Shown in pieces: positions 1-11,936 of a stretch of 64,000 bases of DNA. How positions within the stretch are numbered: position 1 is the stretch's first letter; each line of letters opens with the position of its first letter. The DNA is from Dichomitus squalens LYAD-421 SS1. Its lineage: Eukaryota > Basidiomycota > Agaricomycetes > Polyporales > Polyporaceae. The stretch lies in the NCBI RefSeq assembly GCF_000275845.1, contig NW_006766916.1, forward strand, positions 190,332-254,331, read 5' to 3'. The position numbers and the translations under genes are program-made. The notes beneath the pieces were generated by a model. The model saw nothing but the letters and a program-made list of their open reading frames with translations, did not search any database and was not told the origin of the DNA.

Positions 1-456
1 CATCGTGCGTTAGACGGATCTGGACAACACAGAGCTTGGTGAGGATGCCTCCCACCCCGTGTCGTCCGCGAGTCCTACAGAAGTGCTTGGGTGCTGCTGT
101 TAAGGCCAGCAATGAGGAAAGGAAGGTGGGAGAAGGAGAGAACGGGAAGATGCACGGGAGGGGGAGGGTGGAGAAGGATCAAGAGCAAGGTCGTCAGCGT
201 GCGGCATTTTGGCGAGTGAGGCATTTCCCTCATTGGCCGGGGTGTGCCTGAGGGCTTTCCAGCGGAGACCGAACCTGGGGAGTCTGAGGCGGGCCAAAGA
301 GATCAGGCGGAGCCCGAAAGGGCGGTCGGCGGGAAGGTGATCCGGGCGCGTCCGTAACCGTCACTCTTGCAGCGGAGTCTCGCTCGTGGTCGGTCTCCAG
401 CTCGAGGACGGAGCGTGCTGCGTCCGTCGTCTATCCCTTCCTCCTCAGTATCGTCC
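1..456. other. Upstream region of the YML020W-like gene, no assigned gene
   Basis: The stretch before the first in-frame ATG of the hydrolase-like gene has no frame I can support as coding. A possible splice acceptor (TTGCAG, ending at 371) is followed by frame-continuous Ser/Arg-rich codons, so the gene may have an additional 5' exon here or before the window. The rest is purine-rich (GGAAAGGAAGG, GGGAGGGGGAGGG) and reads as leader or promoter sequence. Confidence 0.4.
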
Positions 457-3400
457 ATGTCCTCCACTCCTGCTCATCGTTCTAACTCTACAAGCTGTGC
501 AAATCCACCTAAGTGGAGATCGTCCCTCTCAAGCCCGAAGAAGCAGAAGCCGGCAGCTAGTGTTTCGGTCGTATTCGCACAGCCAGAACCAGGCGCAAGG
601 CTCGGGTCCGCTATCGACCGCCTGCCTGCCGTATCCATCGATGACGCTGCCAGCTTGCACAGCGTCGCTTCCAGAAAGCGCGAACGCTTGAATTCGAATG
701 CTTCTAGCTTCATGAGCACAGAGGAACAGCGCAGCGAGCGAGCCGAGGGCCAGCTCGGTCAGCGGGATAAGAAGGGTGTCGAGAGGAAGCGTTCAAGGCT
801 AACCGCTGATGTGCTCGATGATGCTCCTATCAAGGGTCCACTGGCAGCGGAGAACCGAATGCTTTCCGCAGACGCTCCAGGTATGTGCTTCTCAGCTATA
901 TGGGTGACTATCCGAGCCGGATTGAACCTGTGGACGAGTCCATTGTCTCTCCTGCGGTTCATGAGATACACAATATTCTATCGCTATCATCGAGGTCTCT
1001 GTGCTCTGGAAGGACAACGAAGCAGGCTTAGGAATGATGGTGGTCACCGTGGACAGTCATCGAGCTCGGACATCTCAATCGCTCTCGGCGTCATGATTCC
1101 AGTTGGAGGTGCTGGACGTTGTTTGACGTGGTCATCGTGTGCCGCCTCCTGTTACTGTGGTCTCAGGTTACTGAGCAGCCGACGCGAGTCCGCATGCCAA
1201 GTGATATGGCCGGATTCCTCGCTACAGCCATACGTGGAGATACGAGATACTTCGATGGCGGCGCATTCGCGTTCGATTACCATGTGAAGCTCAGAAGACA
1301 CATAGCGGATAGTCGCCAGCCTAACAACAAACGTGCTAACTCTTCTGCTCTCCAATCCAGGATCAGCATCGAACCCTGTAGACCTTACGGAGTCTCCGAA
1401 GCCCATGGACACTTCTCTGCCCCCATCAGCCCAGCCAGACCAATCGAAGTCCGAAGCCCAGGCGGAAGCGGATCCTCAAGCACAAGTCCTATCTCAGGTT
1501 CAGTCGCAGCCGCAAGAAGGAGCAGTAGTTGTGCCCTTCCCGACCGCGGATCCGCAGAAGACCATCCGCGCCACCAAGTCTACCCCCTCGCGGTCTTCGT
1601 GGTTCGGCTTCTCTCGCACGAAGACCAGCGACGACCCGGCCGATTCGCAGACTATCGCGGCGCAGCCGCAGCCGTCCGAATCAGACACCAGCGCCGCTCC
1701 CTCGTCTGGTCTGGCCGCTTCCTCTGCCGAATCGCCTGCGCCCGCACTCGCTGTGCCCATTCCCCCAGTTGACGTGTCAAATATCCCGATCCAGGCAGTG
1801 GACCTGTCCCCATCCCCACTGCGGGCAGCGCCTGTCCGCTCGCCCCCACGTGATATTCCCTCATCCCCATCCACCACCAAGCCCTCCCCGATGGGCTTCT
1901 CCCCCCGCCAATACTCCCCTCCCACGCCATCATCCCCCGCGGACAATCTGAAGAGCGCAACGACCTCGATCTCGTCCGTGGACGAGGAGGTGCCCCGCCT
2001 CGCTGGCCTCGGGCTCGGGGGATTCGAGAGCAGCGCGCTGACGATCACCCCGCAACACCCCATGGCCGTTGTCGAGTCGCAGGACGCGGGCTCGAGGGCG
2101 GGGCGCAAGCCGAGTGTGTCGTCGCTGAACCCGAGCACGAGCCGTTTCACATTGCGACTGCCGCTGCTGGGGCGGCCGAAAGTCCCCCTGGAACAGGCGG
2201 TGGCGAGTGCGCAGGCGGAGGATATCAGGGGGTCGTCCGATATGGGTGACACGGCGAAGGGCGATGACGGGGGGAACGGTATGTTCCTGATTCGAATCAC
2301 ACTATTCTTCTTGCGATTCTAACGCTAGTTGTACCTGCTTGTAGCTTCTGAGGGCGCTGCCAAGGATGCATCCGTTTCGAACGAGGATAAGGATAAGATC
2401 GGCAATGATGGTGCGCCCGCTGCGCCGCAGATTGTCAACATCATTCCACCTACCCCGGGGACGGAGCCTGCCGATCAGACTGCTGTGCAGGAAGGTCACG
2501 ATATGGCCAGGGCCAGGGATGACTCGGGGAGGGTCTCTACCTCACGTCCGGCCTCGTGGTGGGATTACATCGGATGGAATGGAACCGGGCACCCTCCGGA
2601 TGGGCATCACAAGCCGTCACAAGACAGCAAGGAGTCCGAGGATACGAACGGGGTTGTGGAGACGAAGGACGACACGCTTGCTAGCACAGAGGCGCAGATA
2701 GCACAGCCGGCCGAACAGTCCTCTATTCAGAGTCCTGAAACCTCCACGGCAAAATCCCAGGACGCGCCAACGAACCCGCAGCGAGACGGCGACACATCTC
2801 CGCCGACGCAACACGATCCCCAAGACGCGACGTCTGATAAGAAGCCCTCGTCGATCCTCTCAGCCGAGACCGTAAGGAGCCATGGCGCATCGTGGTATTC
2901 TCCTTGGGCGTGGTACTACTCCGCCAACGCGTCCGACGTCGACGCTACTCAGGCTTCTGGTGAAGGCCCTGCTGCGAAACCCACTGACACGCCGCCGAAG
3001 ACCGACGCCGAACAGATCAAGGCGGATGCGCTCGCCCGCGATCAAGAGCAGAACGCTCAAGCTCAAGCCCAAGCTCCCCTTGCGGTCCCTGCAGAGTCAG
3101 AGTCCCTTGCAACCCAACCAGAACGCGATGCGACGCCCGAGCCGAGTAATCCGATTCAGTCATCTGTGACAGAGAATAAGTCTGGATGGATGTCTTTCTT
3201 CATGTCTAAAGCTCTCACGACCAAGATGCTCTCAGAGACGGCGTACGACAAGCAGGAAAATGGCATGGAAGTCATGGAGATTGACGATGATGAACCTGAT
3301 CCGTCGGTCGCAGTCGAGGTGCCTCTTGGCGACGACAAGACGGCAGCGAAAGCGAAGGACATTCAAGGACCATCCAAGGAGAAGCCATCTCCGCTCCTTC

Positions 3401-6045
3401 TCTCCAGCTCCCCGAAGCCTTCGTCCCCCACTCCATCCTCCTCCATCCCAAGATCTCCCAAGGCGCCGAAGTCTCCAACGACCAAATCCCCACAAGTCCC
3501 CACGAAGGAGCGGGAGCCGAAGAAACCCGAGGCCAAGAAACCCGAGTCCGCCCCGCCTCTGACGGACTCCGATTCCATCAAGCGCGAGGCGCAGCGGGCT
3601 CCGCGCGCGCCCTCCCCGGCCCCATCCAAGGCTTCTGCAGCTACGACTCCGCCAGGTAGCGCGAAGCCGGTGCAGCCGAACTTTGTCCTCCCCACGTGGG
3701 CAGACACGTTCCACACCCCGCCTCGAGCGTACCCCCTGCCAACGCGCGCCCCGAGCGCGAAATCAAAGCTGACGGGCGCGCTGTCGTATGTGGCGGGGGC
3801 GCTTTTCTCCGGCGGAGACGCTGCCGGGTCGAACAGCGCCAAAGGTAAAGGTAAAGGGAAGGCGCGGGCGAGGGCGCGGAGCGTCGACAAGGATCGCAGG
3901 GATGCGTTCGGAATCTGGCCTGTGACAGCATCCTCGCCACAGGCACAGACTGAGTTCGTGGCGTATGGGCAGGAGCTACCGAAGGCGCTGGACGTGGTGG
4001 GCGAAGCATTGAACCCGTACATACTCAATGGAGGGTGCAGGGTCGTCGTGATCGGCGTCGCTGGTTGGTCGCCTGGTAAGTGTGTTTCTTTGTGGCTTCG
4101 GTCCTGTTCTGGGCCTCTCCGACTCTACGCCACTGGTCAGCCCAGATACACTAGAAGTCCTGCCCGATCTTTGCCTTGAGATTGGCTTGGTCAGAATGGT
4201 ATTTGGTATATCGGGTATATCGCGCTACCAGTGGTCGTACTGTATCAGTTGACGTGTGGTCCATGGATTGTGGAATGTTATCCTAGTATGGCATCACGTG
4301 CGGAGACCGGAACTGATCTTCTATTTGCTTATTGTAGGTGCAGTGACACGGACGCTTGCTGGAGGGGTGAGTTCTATCGACCGAGCCATGACCTCGCTTC
4401 TAGCCTTGCTGACGAATGCGTCCATGTGTGCGCGTGGTTGCCGTTGTGGCTGTGGTCCTGGTGTTCTCGGTTCGAGTACAGCTCCCGTCTTCGAGCAGTA
4501 AGTTCGTCAACATGACGGTCCAGGCACTCGAGCAGTTCGCGGAGGAGGGCGGCTTCAAATTCAAGAAGATTACGCCCATGCCACTCGAGGGGGATGGCAC
4601 TATCCGTAAGAAGGTCTCCAGGTTAGTATATGGGTAGATTGTCAAATGTCAAGACTAGTGGACTTTTCTGACGCTCCGACCTGGCGGCTTCAGGGTTTAC
4701 AACCACCTGCTAGAGAACGACGAATGGATGGAGGACTTGCACGCCGCCGACGTTATCTTCGTCGCCAGTCATTCGCAGGGCGCCGTTGTCTCTACACATC
4801 TCCTTGATCGCCTGATAGAAGATGGACACATTCTGACTTCACGCAGTGTGGAGACTCTGGCGAAGACTGCTGCTTCGATCTCTGCAGGTGGTGCTGCTTC
4901 TATCCCTACAGCTCAGGCACAGAGAGTTTGTCTACTCGCGCTGTGTGGTGTTCATTTGGGGCCTTTGCGATACCTGAAGACCAGTTCCCTGCTGCAGCAG
5001 TACGTTCAGGTGAGCCCCTTTGATACATTTAAGTGAATGTGATGCTAAGGTGTGTCGTCAGTACGTGGAGAACGCTGCCGCCCGAGAACTATTCGATTTC
5101 CAGGTAGGTTTCTGGTCTTTGACATGCTGACACGAGCATCTTGACACTGACTTCGTTCTATCAGGACACGGAATCTAAAGTGTCGAAGAATTACACCGGT
5201 GCCCTTAGAAACGTCCTGGATCACGGCGTAAGCATCTTCCTAAACTATTGCGGAAAGCTTGCTAACTCTGTCACAGGCCAAAGTCGTGTACATCGCATCA
5301 TTGAACGATCAAGTCGTACCTATATATTCCGGACTATTCACTGCGGCATCTCATCCTCGTATACTGCGTGCTCTATACATTGACAACGATGCATATCAGT
5401 ACGTGCCGTTTGCGACAGACTGGTCATCAAGAAGGGAAGCTGATTTAACCACCGGCCATCAGCTCTTCTGACTTCCTTTCTAACCTATTGATCCTTCTAA
5501 TCCGCATACGCAACGCGGGGCTGTCAGATCGAGGTTTGCTTGCGCACTTATCGGAAGCAACCGCGGGGACGCTCAACGGGGTCGGACACTCGACCGCCTA
5601 CGAAGAGCCTGCGACATATACGTAAGTGTGACAACATATCACTTCTCGTCCTTCCCTCATGCAACAATCTATCAAGTCTTGCGGTGAAGTACTTCTTCAT
5701 GACCAACGATGGCGCCAACTCCGACGCGGAACTTGTAATCGATCCATTCAATGCAGTGGAGGAACAAAACGATTACGAGGTAGGCTGCCGAGAAATGATA
5801 CTTCCTCATCTACATATGTAGACATCCAGCTGATACTTCGTTAGATCCCATGGCTGCTCCGCGATATGATCGCAGATAACAAGATATCGTACTTCTTCGC
5901 ACGCGAGTTCGCGCAGTTACGAGACGCCTTCAACGACTGGCAGCCTAAGACAACCATTCTCCGTGACGTGAAGAAGAAGCTGCAACCAATCACACGGTTG
6001 TCGACAACCGCCCCGCAAACGTCTAGTTCTATAAGCAAGCTCTGA
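457..6045 (+). CDS. YML020W-like alpha/beta-hydrolase-fold protein with long disordered N-terminus
   Basis: I read 12 exons: 457-880, 1361-2278, 2345-4075, 4338-4366, 4482-4621, 4694-5009, 5062-5103, 5165-5227, 5277-5398, 5463-5621, 5677-5779 and 5845-6045. All phases agree and give about 1415 aa. Residues 1-1015 are low-complexity, rich in Ser, Pro, Ala and Lys, with four aromatic clusters of the type SWFGF, SWWDYIGW, SWYSPWAWYY and GWMSFF. The last 400 residues carry the hydrolase-like fold: VVVIGVAGW strand, then SSKFVNM, then the nucleophile-elbow-like VASHSQGAVV with Ser in HSQG, and later GHSTAYEEPATY. This order matches the fungal YML020W family, whose function is unknown. The first in-frame ATG was chosen; an upstream exon is possible. 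The first intron (480 bp) is long and may hide a small exon. The family assignment is firm, enzymatic activity is not shown. Confidence 0.85.
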
Positions 6046-6449
6046 TGTCCGCCCAATGCACTGCTATTGTGCTCCACACACTCCCGATACATCGTACCGA
6101 GTCGCGGACATTGCCAGAGGTGTAGAGAGCGCACGGACTTTCATGCTCGATTTGATTTCATTGTGGGACACAATCATGTATAGCACGCTGTAGAAATTTT
6201 CATGTAGAGTACATCAACAATCGGGTCCATAGTTGCACTGCTACCTTCTGTCCGATGCAGGCCTGCACTAACTGCGTCGCCAGCGATGCACATCGTTTGG
6301 CGGTACGAGATCGCGATCATCAACATTCTATAGTATACACATTCTGCAATAGGAAGAGCACCTCCGAATCGTACAGACATCAGACAGCCAACTGACTATA
6401 GTGGAAACGGTTCTCCACTGCGCAAGAAGCCACGGTCGCAGTTGCGTGC
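6046..6449. other. Convergent 3' intergenic region
   Basis: This lies between the stop codons of two converging genes. No frame with coding character was seen. It should hold both 3' UTRs and polyadenylation signals. Confidence 0.6.
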
Positions 6450-8043
6450 TCAGTACTCGCCCTTCTGACGATACTCTGCGCCGCAGTCGCCGATTGTCAT
6501 GATCATCGTGCTGCTCTTAGACAGCTTCAATACTGCCTCGATGTCGGCCTTGTCTCCGTCTGTGAGCGAGAATGTGAACACCTTCGCGTTGTCATCAGTG
6601 TTGTCGCTCAAACCCAGTCGTGCTCCTGATGAAGATAATCATGGCCGACATCAGCGATAATGGATGGCCCCACGAGCAAACGCTCAAAGGGGAATTGTGT
6701 AGTTTACCTATGAGGACAGCGCCAACGAACGGGTGTTCAAGGACCCAGCGAATAGCGACGTTCGCAATGCTCACACCACCATGGCGGTCTCCGATATCGC
6801 GGAGGAGCCTTAGCAGTCTTTGAAAGAGAGCCCAGTCTCCCCAAGCCTTCAGAATCACATCGAGATACTATTAAATGTGGCGTGTGAGCTTCGCAGGCAG
6901 GGCCTCGTGAGATAACCGCCTGAGACGGCAAGTGGGTTACCTTTCTCTGAGAGGGATTCAATTGACCTGAGTACATCTCTGGCTCGGGTTTTCCGAGCCA
7001 CCGGTCGGTGAGAAGCCCCCCGCACTGTATCCGCGACGATGTCATGATCTGGTTGAACGTATACTAGACGTAAGGCTGTCCTTACCAAGGTGCCGTATGC
7101 CAAAACCTTGAAGCCGTACCTGGCGCACAGGTCGTTCATCCCGTGGAGGGGCCGAACGTCGATGATCGAGAACTAGAACATGTCAATGTGTGCCTCAACA
7201 CAGTCCGAGACATCACGCGTACCGCGACTTGGTTGGAGACTATGTACCCAGGGCCCAATTCGACACAGACCTCCTCTGTCCTCCTTGTGTCGAAGTTGCA
7301 CAGCCCCAGATTACGTATCTTCCCCGCCTTGCGAAGCTGTGCGAGATATTGCAAAGCAGTAATGTAACTCCTGTCCTGGTAGTCCTGCCAGAAGAACTGC
7401 CACCGCCCGAAGATATTAATCATGCCACCGCAGTGAACTGAGGCCGTCTGCATACCTGCAGAAGATCAACACGATCCTTATGCATCCGGTCGGAACGCTC
7501 CTTGACAGCGGCAGCGACCTTCTCGTAGGTTATTTCGGTAGGATGGAATATGCACCACTTCGTGGCGCCGAATGGGCGGGGATTGGTATCAGCAGGGAGA
7601 TTGGAAACGAAAGTGCCCTGGGAGGCCGGCGTCAGCACGAGACCTTGAAGCGCCAAAGATTCCGGACTGACGAAAAGATCCTCAGCAGGTCCATAGTGGT
7701 CCGCTGGTCGAAGCGCCGTCAGGCGCTGGTGCGATGATAGGACAGAGAACGTACCCTGGATATGTTGACGACAACAGATCATGTTTGTCAGATACGAGTT
7801 ACATCCAATCGTCACCGACCTACCATGTCTGTCAGGTCGTGGTCAGTCGTCTGTGACGGCCACAAGGGTGAAGTGCGGCTCACCAAACGCGTAGAAACCT
7901 CTTGCCATAGGGGTAGTCATAGCATCACGGACTCTTTGTGCAGGAGCGCTGCCCCATGCGTTGCTGGACAGCTGCCAAAGACCGACCCAGATGCGTGGAA
8001 GCGAAGTGGCTGGAGATAACATGAACTGATTGTCTCCCTCCAT
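6450..8043 (-). CDS. Aldo/keto reductase family protein with altered catalytic positions
   Basis: A multi-exon minus-strand gene of the NAD(P)H-dependent aldo/keto reductase superfamily. The ATG at 8041-8043 starts MEGDNQFMLSP, and exon 1 ends at 7884. Recognisable blocks follow: ADHYGPAEDLF (Tyr of the tetrad), GATKWCIF (Lys of the tetrad), DRVDLLQ joined to FFWQDYQD, GKIRNLGLCNFD, GFKVLAYGTL, GGLLTDRWLG and the C-terminal RWVLEHPFVGAVLIG. The final exon ends IGDCGAEYRREY. The tetrad His is normally in an FHW motif, but here the codon is TTC (FFW). The tetrad Asp expected in FDMADHYG is encoded only by a tiny separate block at 7824-7828, which does not keep frame with canonical splice sites. 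Length (about 330 aa) and the remaining motifs are normal. Either a divergent paralog or a decaying gene. Confidence 0.8.
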
Positions 8044-8097
8044 GTCTTTGCGTGTGGCTGGTGCTGTTGTTGAGACATGCTGCCCCACCTTCGACCG

Positions 8098-8104
8098 CTT
8101 TATA
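8098..8104 (-). promoter_or_regulatory. TATA box of the aldo/keto reductase gene
   Basis: The minus strand reads TATAAAG here, about 55 bases before the reductase ATG. The position suits a fungal core promoter with a short 5' UTR. It lies in the 428 bp divergent region shared with the plus-strand gene starting at 8472. Confidence 0.45.
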
Positions 8105-8384
8105 GTGAGGTCGGCAAGTAAACGAATCCCGTCGTGTGCTGCGAGGAGTACGAGAATGCAAAGCGGAGAACCTGTAGTACACCGACCCGAAGGGGCCTAC
8201 GGGAAGTGTGGTAGGCCAGTTGCAGGCCGTGAAACACGGCGGTCAATCTGGTTAGCGCGCGGGAGCATCAAGCGCTTAGAACCTAACTATCCAAAAACTC
8301 TGATCAGGCCATTTCCGCGCAAGGACAAAGAAAGTCACTTTTACCGGCCGTGGCCTTTTTGATTGATTTTAACACGAGTTGAGG

Positions 8385-8390
8385 TATAAG
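8385..8390 (+). promoter_or_regulatory. Candidate TATA element of the 212-aa protein gene
   Basis: TATAAG lies 87 bases before the ATG at 8472 in the divergent intergenic region. It is a plausible core promoter element, based on position and sequence alone. Confidence 0.3.
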
Positions 8391-8471
8391 AGGCAACAAG
8401 CTTTGGACATCGACCGACAGGGCAGCCCCTCTATCGACACAATTAGCGACTCACCGCACCCGGACACCGCG

Positions 8472-9239
8472 ATGCCCAGCACCGAACCTTCCGCCAGTCC
8501 CGTCGGGCCACGTACCGCGGGAGACGCTCGTCCGGTACTAGGGCATGTGTGAGTGTCGCCGGAGGGAACTTTCATTATCCAATTGCTGAAACGACATCCT
8601 CTTGCAGGAACCTCATGGTTGACACTCTCATCGCCAACACGAACCTTGAGGAGTAAGCAAGTCGCCGAGACCCGCTCCGGCTCTCGTCATGGCTGACAGC
8701 ACTTTTTCACTTCGAATCGCAGCCTTCGCGCGATTGTGCGCGGTATGCTGGCCACGAGTCCCCCTTCTGTGGCCCAGGCATTCACATCAGCGGCGAGACA
8801 GCGGCTGCTGCGCGTCGACGCGACCGCGATCCCTGATACGACAGGGATCTTTGTTGCCGGAGAGGGGGACAAGACAGCAGCTCCTACCGAGAAGCTGCAC
8901 AACATCCTGATCCGCATCCGCACGCTATACGGATCCGGCTTGGGATTCGCAAGCCTGAGGATCCTCACGCGGGTCATCAGCGCAACGGTCAGGCTGCGAT
9001 GGGAGGACGACAGCGAGATGGAGGACGTGCTGGCGAATATCGACGCCGACATCAGCCAGGCGATACAAAGTTCGAAAGAGGAGCTTGACGGAGGACGAGT
9101 GGCGGACCTCCAGGGGGCACGAGAGGTGGTACAGGAGCTGCGGTCGGCGGTGCACGAGAGCCAGATAGACGTCAGAAAGTGGGATGGCGCGTTTCCGTTC
9201 GAGCGCGCAGCGTCTAGCTTGGAATTCTGGAGGATTTAG
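8472..9239 (+). CDS. Unrecognised conserved-looking 212-aa protein
   Basis: Three exons (8472-8548, 8608-8652, 8723-9239) with matched phases give 212 aa. The N-terminal 25 residues are Pro/Ser-rich. After NLMVDTLIANTNLEDL the sequence looks helical: LRAIVRGMLATSP, AFTSAARQRLL, KLHNILIRIRTLYGSGLGF. An acidic helical C-terminal half follows (DDSEMEDVLANIDADISQAI, REVVQELRSAV), ending FERAASSLEFWRI. No signal peptide, membrane span or catalytic motif is visible, and I do not recognise the family. Coding status is supported by open frame, clean GT-AG introns and codon phase. It is transcribed divergently from the aldo/keto reductase. Confidence 0.7.
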
Positions 9240-10104
9240 GTCGAGGTTTAGTTCGGAGATACGATGGCGAAGGATGTCTTGGAAGCGTGTAATCCGCCTT
9301 GCATTGTACGGATAGCGACTGTTGTGAAACAGGATTAGGCTCTTATCCCCGCAGAGTTCAAGCTGACATCCCGTGGGTATCCGTTAACCCCAAACAGGAA
9401 CCCCGCCCTGATACGTCCCCCCTTATCCGATGCGCTCGGTCTCTTGTCTAATCGCCGGCCAACCGACGCCCAAGGTCTCCTATGGTCTCCTATTGCGCAT
9501 CCATGTGGTTGAGGAGCCAGATGTGACCGTCATGAGATTCACGAATACGTCCGCAGGTAGCTAAGTTGAACGCCGGCGATCAGTTCAAGTGGTCTCGCTC
9601 ACCGGACAGGGTCTGCTTGAGAAACTTGTGACGGCAATAGAACTTGACAGCGCCCAAGTCTTCCTGCCGCAATCCGTTGTGCGAGTGCGGAGTTGGGCGC
9701 ATCAAGACATACACCATACGCGATAGGCACACAGCGTTGTCGAAGCTAAAAAGGCCACGACGCTAGGCTTACGTGCTCGTCGTCCCCGGAAAGAATGCGT
9801 CCGCTAAGTCAGGTGTCCCGACCGCCATGGGCAAACAAAGCACTGACTGAGCACGCACGACAAGGTACTGCAGATAGCGTGAGCCCTGATCAGATGTATA
9901 TGTCCAAGACACATACCATCGAAGTTACTTCATGTTGCCGTCAACGCGTCATCGACACCCGGCGCACGCTGAACAGTCTATAAGCCGTCGTTCACTCCGC
10001 TAAGCCTTCATCTGAGTCTGGCACACCTAAAGCGTACATATGAAGCAGCTGTCCTGACCTCCCAAGGCAGCTTCCTGGTCCATGACCTCCCGGACAGCAC
10101 CGTC
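9240..10104. other. Intergenic region, no gene seen
   Basis: 865 bases between two converging genes. Only short open frames without coding character were found. No repeat or RNA gene was recognised. Confidence 0.5.
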
Positions 10105-11786
10105 CTAGCGCCTCGCCTTCTTAGAGCCCTCGCTAATACCGTCCTCTCTTGCCCGCTTTCCCACTTTCACCTTCTCGCCGGTGTCTTTCTCTTCGGGTCC
10201 CTTTGCTTTACCCTTCTCGCGCAGGTAGCTCCAAACCAAAGTATCTCCGTACGGCGCCTCGAAGTGGTCGAGCGCGTCTGGAGGATAAAACCAGTAGTTG
10301 AACGCCATATGGACGTCAGCCCCACTGTTGTGGCCATGGCCAGCTGACGGTGGGGCGGAAGTCGAAGTGACCTCGTGCCACCACGACGCGGGCAAGTAGA
10401 GCATCTCCCCAGCGGAGAGTTCGACCACGTACGGCGCCGCCGCTTTCTGAAGAGCAGGGAACGTCGAGGCAGAGAAGTCGGGGGGTATGGCAGCTGTCGT
10501 CGGGATGTCGAGATACCGGTGCAGATGGGCAGTTGGGATGCGAGAGAAGGACGATGGCTCACTCGGCTGACCATTGCTTTCGCCATCGCCCTGCTCGTCC
10601 TCGTCTTCGCTGTCGTCTGAGTGACCGATGCCTTTCCATTCCGGCCACTTGTTTTCGTCGTTCTCGTCATCCTCGGCCTCGTCTTCGTCATTCTCCTCGT
10701 CAACTGCGGCAGCTAGTCCAGATGAACCGGCGCCGAGGTCGTCAGTTCCGTCATCCAAGTCGCCCATGAGGGCATCGAAGTCGTCCACCTCTTCTGCTCC
10801 TTGCTCATCCTCTAGCGCAAGCATGGCGAGCTCGTCAAGCGCCTCGTCATGGGCGTTCATCAGCGCTTTCATCTCCTTCGACTGCGTTCTATCCTTGCCC
10901 TTGCCCTTGACCTTCGCCTTGAGCGCATCGATCTTGCGCTCGAGAGCGTGCACGCGGGCCTTGCAAGCAGCGCGTTTGGACAGCCCATCGGAGCGCACAG
11001 GTATGTCCGCGTACGAGATGAGGCCGTTCGGGTGGAGAGTGTCGAGGGTGCCGTAGGGGTAAAGGTGCTTAACCTCCGCCGGCGGGAACAGCACGAAGCG
11101 CTTGCTTCCCTGGAGAAGGCAGTACAAATTGTCGTGGAAGTCATGGTGCTGACTCGGAGGCAATGCACACCAACGCAGCGGATCCGAGTAAGGAAGAACG
11201 GTGCGTCAGCAACCGGTGTTGTCCACGAGATGCTACCGAGATGGAAGGACACTCACGAGACCGGACGAGGAGCCGTCTTTGGACTTCCCGAGCCAGAGGT
11301 TCACTTGCTGGAGGAAGAGGTTTCCCATGAGGCGAGGCACCATCGGGAACTCGTCTTTGAGCGCATTGGTCGGTGGGGGGAAGACGGTCTCTGCGTCTGA
11401 GTCCTCTTCTGAGTACTGGGTGGTGAGGTACGGGTGTGGTCCGTCGTCGTGGCGCAGTTTCTCGAGGAAGTCCCGGAATGTCATCGGCACCCTCTCGACG
11501 TCGGTGCCGTATTGATTGGCCGTCGGGTGTATGGGCTCGACCAGTACCTCGACATCACCGGCCTTCTCGGAGAGGTAAGAGAGATCTGTCTGATCGGGCA
11601 TGAGATAACGCGCGACAGACTCAGGTACTCCAGGGCCAAGGCACGTACCCACTTGCGACCTTGGAACGAAGGATCGTCCAGGAGCCCACTGATGATGACC
11701 GGTCGACGCTTTGAGACGTATTTTGTGAAGAAATCTTGGGCTGAGGTGCTAGGGGCGATGCGTTCGAGCTTCAACTTGTCCGGCAT
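10105..11786 (-). CDS. JmjC / cupin-like Fe(II)-2-oxoglutarate dioxygenase with acidic insertion
   Basis: Three exons on the minus strand (11649-11786, 11257-11589, 10105-11148) keep phase and give 504 aa starting MPDKLKLERIAPS. The N-terminal block RRPVIISGLLDDPSFQGRKW is typical of cupin-8/JmjC proteins. The second splice joins SSSGL to HHDFHDNLYCLLQGSKRF, which supplies the metal-binding His-x-Asp motif. LYLPASWWHEV supplies the distal His, and MAFNYWFYPPD follows. Between the two metal-binding halves is an insertion of about 150 residues: first basic (KAKVKGKGKDR), then strongly acidic (Asp/Glu runs). The C-terminus is Lys-rich and could be a nuclear localisation signal. Members hydroxylate protein or RNA side chains; the substrate is not predictable here. 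A start at 11936 with one more intron is possible. Confidence 0.85.
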
Positions 11787-11936
11787 CGCTAGTGCTGTTT
11801 CCCGATTTACCCACTTAACCACTTCCTGGAGCAGTACCAAGTCGATGAAAATTGCCACTTGCCGACCTCGGTACCTGTTAGAGCTTGATTGTAATCGTGG
11901 GAACCCAAGCGTTTTATGTACTGTCTTGTCCGACAT

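Noticed and set aside
1500..2300. Minus-strand 266-codon frame antisense to the YML020W-like gene
   Set aside because: It mirrors the Ser/Pro-rich coding strand; the sense strand has consistent splice phases and a recognisable C-terminal domain.
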